Of a stretch of 64,000 nt of DNA, positions 62,473 to 64,000 are shown piece after piece. Source of the DNA: Chloroflexota bacterium. Its GTDB lineage: Bacteria; Chloroflexota; UBA6077; CF-72. The stretch is taken from the NCBI GenBank assembly GCA_019247515.1, contig JAFAOS010000460.1:1-64000 (forward strand), written 5' to 3'. How positions within the stretch are numbered: the first letter of the stretch is position 1; every line of letters begins with the position of its first letter. Under the pieces are notes generated by a model. The model saw nothing but the letters and a program-made list of their open reading frames with translations, was not told where the DNA came from and ran no database searches. The translations under genes were made by a program, and so were the position numbers.

Positions 62473-64000
62473 ATGAACCGTTCTCGACTCCTTGCGACTC
62501 GTTTTGCGTACATGGCGCTCCTGTTCTGTCTTGGTCTCGCCTTCGCCGTGTTCAGCGTGGGGGCGGATACTGCCCAAGCTCAATCTAGTCAGGAAGAGTT
62601 TGTCGGTCCGTTCGGGTCGTGGCGGCAGGTCCAATGCGCGGGTGGGGACGACACGGCGCTGCTGCAGAACGAGCTGAACTCTCTGGGACGGTCTGGTAGT
62701 CCGGTGTTGTACATCCGACCTGGCACCTGCCGCATCACGTCCACGCTGCACCTCGGTCAGGGTGCGGGCGGCGCTGACGGGGTACACGACGTCACAATTC
62801 TCGGGCAGTCGCCGGCCGACACGCGCATCGTGTGGGGCGGCCCCGCTGGGCGCGACCAGAAGATGTTCGAAGTCAAAGGCGTTGCCCAATCGCGATTCGG
62901 CCGCATGACATGGGACGGCGGCGATGCGGCCGACATCGTGTATTACGACGATTGGCCCAACGCGGGCAACTTTTTCCCGAGTGGCAACCGGCACGAAGAC
63001 GAAGTGTTTCAGCATTTGTGGAGCGGCGGCGGAATCGCGTTTGACATCGGCGCCGCTGGCGCTGGCGGCTCGGAGTGGGAATACGTCCGCTGCAAGTTCA
63101 TCGGGCCGATGGAGGCAGGTATTTACCTGTCGAATTTTAACGCCCTCGACCACTGGGTCTGGGACAGCCTCTTCCAGAATGTGCAGGCGGGCATCACCAA
63201 CTATCTGCCAGATCGTGGCGTGGGCGCCGGCGGTGCATGGGACGTCAGCCATTCGGTGTTTCTGAACAATGGTGATGACCTGTCGATCGCCAACGCGGCC
63301 TTCTTCAGCTCGCGTTGGAACTACAGCCGCGGTTCGCAAACGCATGTGCACGGATATCCGATTGGCCCCGCCGCTAGCCCGTGGACCAGTCAGTCCGAGG
63401 TAATCATCGATCCTTCGTCGACCAACCCGGCGTTCACGCTCGGCACAAGTGGCCCTCTGGGACTTTTCGATGACACGATCCGGAATGGCCCCTCTGGAAC
63501 GGCTGCGTCGCTCGTCGAAGGCTACGAATACCCAGCTGGTGGCGACTTGTGGTCGTTTCACAACACGCTGAGCGCGACGGGCGCCCCGTATACCGTTGGC
63601 GATCCGCCCGGCTCTGGTCGAATGCAAGTGGGCTCTGCAGACCGCACTGGACAGGCGATCACCGATCCGGGCCCGCCACAGCTGCCCACGACTCCGCCGA
63701 TGAGCAAGCTGCCGGTGCTCAACGTGCACAGGGGAGACATCGCCGGCGCCCTCGCCCAGGCAGGCAACAACCACGTTGTCGTCCACATCCCGTACGGCAC
63801 GTACCATGTCGCTCAGACGCTCGAAGTGGGGCCGAACACCATACTCACGGGCGACGGTTTCGATGCGACCGTGATCTCGAGCACCGCGGATCCAGTCCTG
63901 CACGTTGCCGGGCCGTCGCACGCCACGCTGCGGGACTTCAGCGTCACTGCCTTCGATGGGAGCACGCGACTTGGATCGGGCATCGCCATCGACAACGCTG
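62473..64000 (+). CDS. secreted right-handed beta-helix (pectate-lyase-like) protein, 3' end beyond window
   Basis: At least 509 codons, open at the window edge. The ATG at 62473 is preceded by GGAG with 6-nt spacing. A clear signal peptide (LFCLGLAFAVFSV) ends at AQA, about residue 36. The mature part starts a pectate-lyase-superfamily fold twice: DDTALLQNELNSLG...LYIRPGTCRI with TILGQSPADTRIVW, and again IAGALAQAGNNHVVVHIPYG with TILTGDGFDATVI near residue 430. Beta-helix repeats follow each. Divergent from the Wzz-kinase/adaptor operon, it may modify or cleave the exported polysaccharide. Confidence 0.8.
   Translation, partial: MNRSRLLATRFAYMALLFCLGLAFAVFSVGADTAQAQSSQEEFVGPFGSWRQVQCAGGDDTALLQNELNSLGRSGSPVLYIRPGTCRITSTLHLGQGAGGADGVHDVTILGQSPADTRIVWGGPAGRDQKMFEVKGVAQSRFGRMTWDGGDAADIVYYDDWPNAGNFFPSGNRHEDEVFQHLWSGGGIAFDIGAAGAGGSEWEYVRCKFIGPMEAGIYLSNFNALDHWVWDSLFQNVQAGITNYLPDRGVGAGGAWDVSHSVFLNNGDDLSIANAAFFSSRWNYSRGSQTHVHGYPIGPAASPWTSQSEVIIDPSSTNPAFTLGTSGPLGLFDDTIRNGPSGTAASLVEGYEYPAGGDLWSFHNTLSATGAPYTVGDPPGSGRMQVGSADRTGQAITDPGPPQLPTTPPMSKLPVLNVHRGDIAGALAQAGNNHVVVHIPYGTYHVAQTLEVGPNTILTGDGFDATVISSTADPVLHVAGPSHATLRDFSVTAFDGSTRLGSGIAIDNA

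Noticed and set aside
62392..63921. 509-codon reverse open frame opposite the beta-helix gene
   Set aside because: The forward frame has a signal peptide, ribosome site and beta-helix motifs; the reverse translation has no recognisable features.
1..64000. Search for tRNA, rRNA, CRISPR arrays, transposases and integrases
   Set aside because: No cloverleaf, rRNA core, regularly spaced repeats or recombinase motifs were seen by eye; small RNAs without strong structure could be missed.

Overview
The window is a GC-rich, densely coded bacterial chromosome segment with about 55 protein genes. No rRNA, tRNA, CRISPR array or insertion sequence was recognised. Three gene types suggest a Chloroflexota (Thermomicrobia/Sphaerobacter-like or an uncultivated relative), with Actinomycetota as the alternative: Tat-exported lipoproteins with LAAC lipoboxes, a mycothiol-type maleylpyruvate isomerase homologue, and an F420-type nitroreductase homologue. 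There is no marker gene, so this placement is inference. Many genes start with GTG, and stop/start overlaps of 1-8 nt are the rule.

Left part (1-19.4 kb): envelope glycosyltransferase, a neprosin-like protease, then sugar catabolism. A forward four-gene set (3789-6681) encodes a fuconolactonase-type hydrolase, an SDR, an L-rhamnose/fucose mutarotase and a carboxymuconolactone-decarboxylase-like protein. It converges on a ten-gene reverse operon (16507 down to 6707) preceded by a near-consensus sigma-70 promoter. That operon encodes a sugar ABC importer, a Tm-1/UPF0261 protein, two PEP-hydrolase-like TIM barrels, a double cupin, two aldo/keto reductases and an enoyl-CoA hydratase. A MocR regulator and an Asp-box propeller gene diverge upstream. 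The ten-gene operon is the best candidate for an undescribed pathway.

Middle (19.4-42.5 kb): GH38 alpha-mannosidase, AarF/UbiB kinase, a tandem double-CRP regulator, a YddA-type ABC exporter, a GAF histidine kinase, a Cys-nucleophile alpha/beta hydrolase, a flavoprotein disulfide reductase, AI-2E and ThrE family transporters, and a phosphoribosyltransferase with a disrupted start. The key locus is a formate dehydrogenase operon (40274 down to 34684). Its catalytic subunit is read through an in-frame UGA (selenocysteine at residue 193), followed after exactly 11 nt by a SECIS-like hairpin. Partners are an FdnH-type beta subunit and an NrfD-type membrane subunit, flanked by two small proteins.

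Right part (42.5-64 kb): an oligopeptide/oligosaccharide ABC importer operon with its large binding lipoprotein, a cNMP-binding protein, the F420-type protein, an NfeD-slipin pair, a zinc alcohol dehydrogenase, molybdate permease plus molybdopterin-binding protein (plausibly serving the formate dehydrogenase) and Fur. A Wzz/BY-kinase gene is coupled to a very long coiled-coil adaptor lipoprotein and diverges from a secreted beta-helix protein cut by the window edge.

Two interspersed inverted-repeat families occupy intergenic gaps: a CCTCTCCC/GGGAGAGG type near 16.7 and 42.4 kb, and a GTAGGGG/CCCCTAC type near 19.5 and 48.3 kb.
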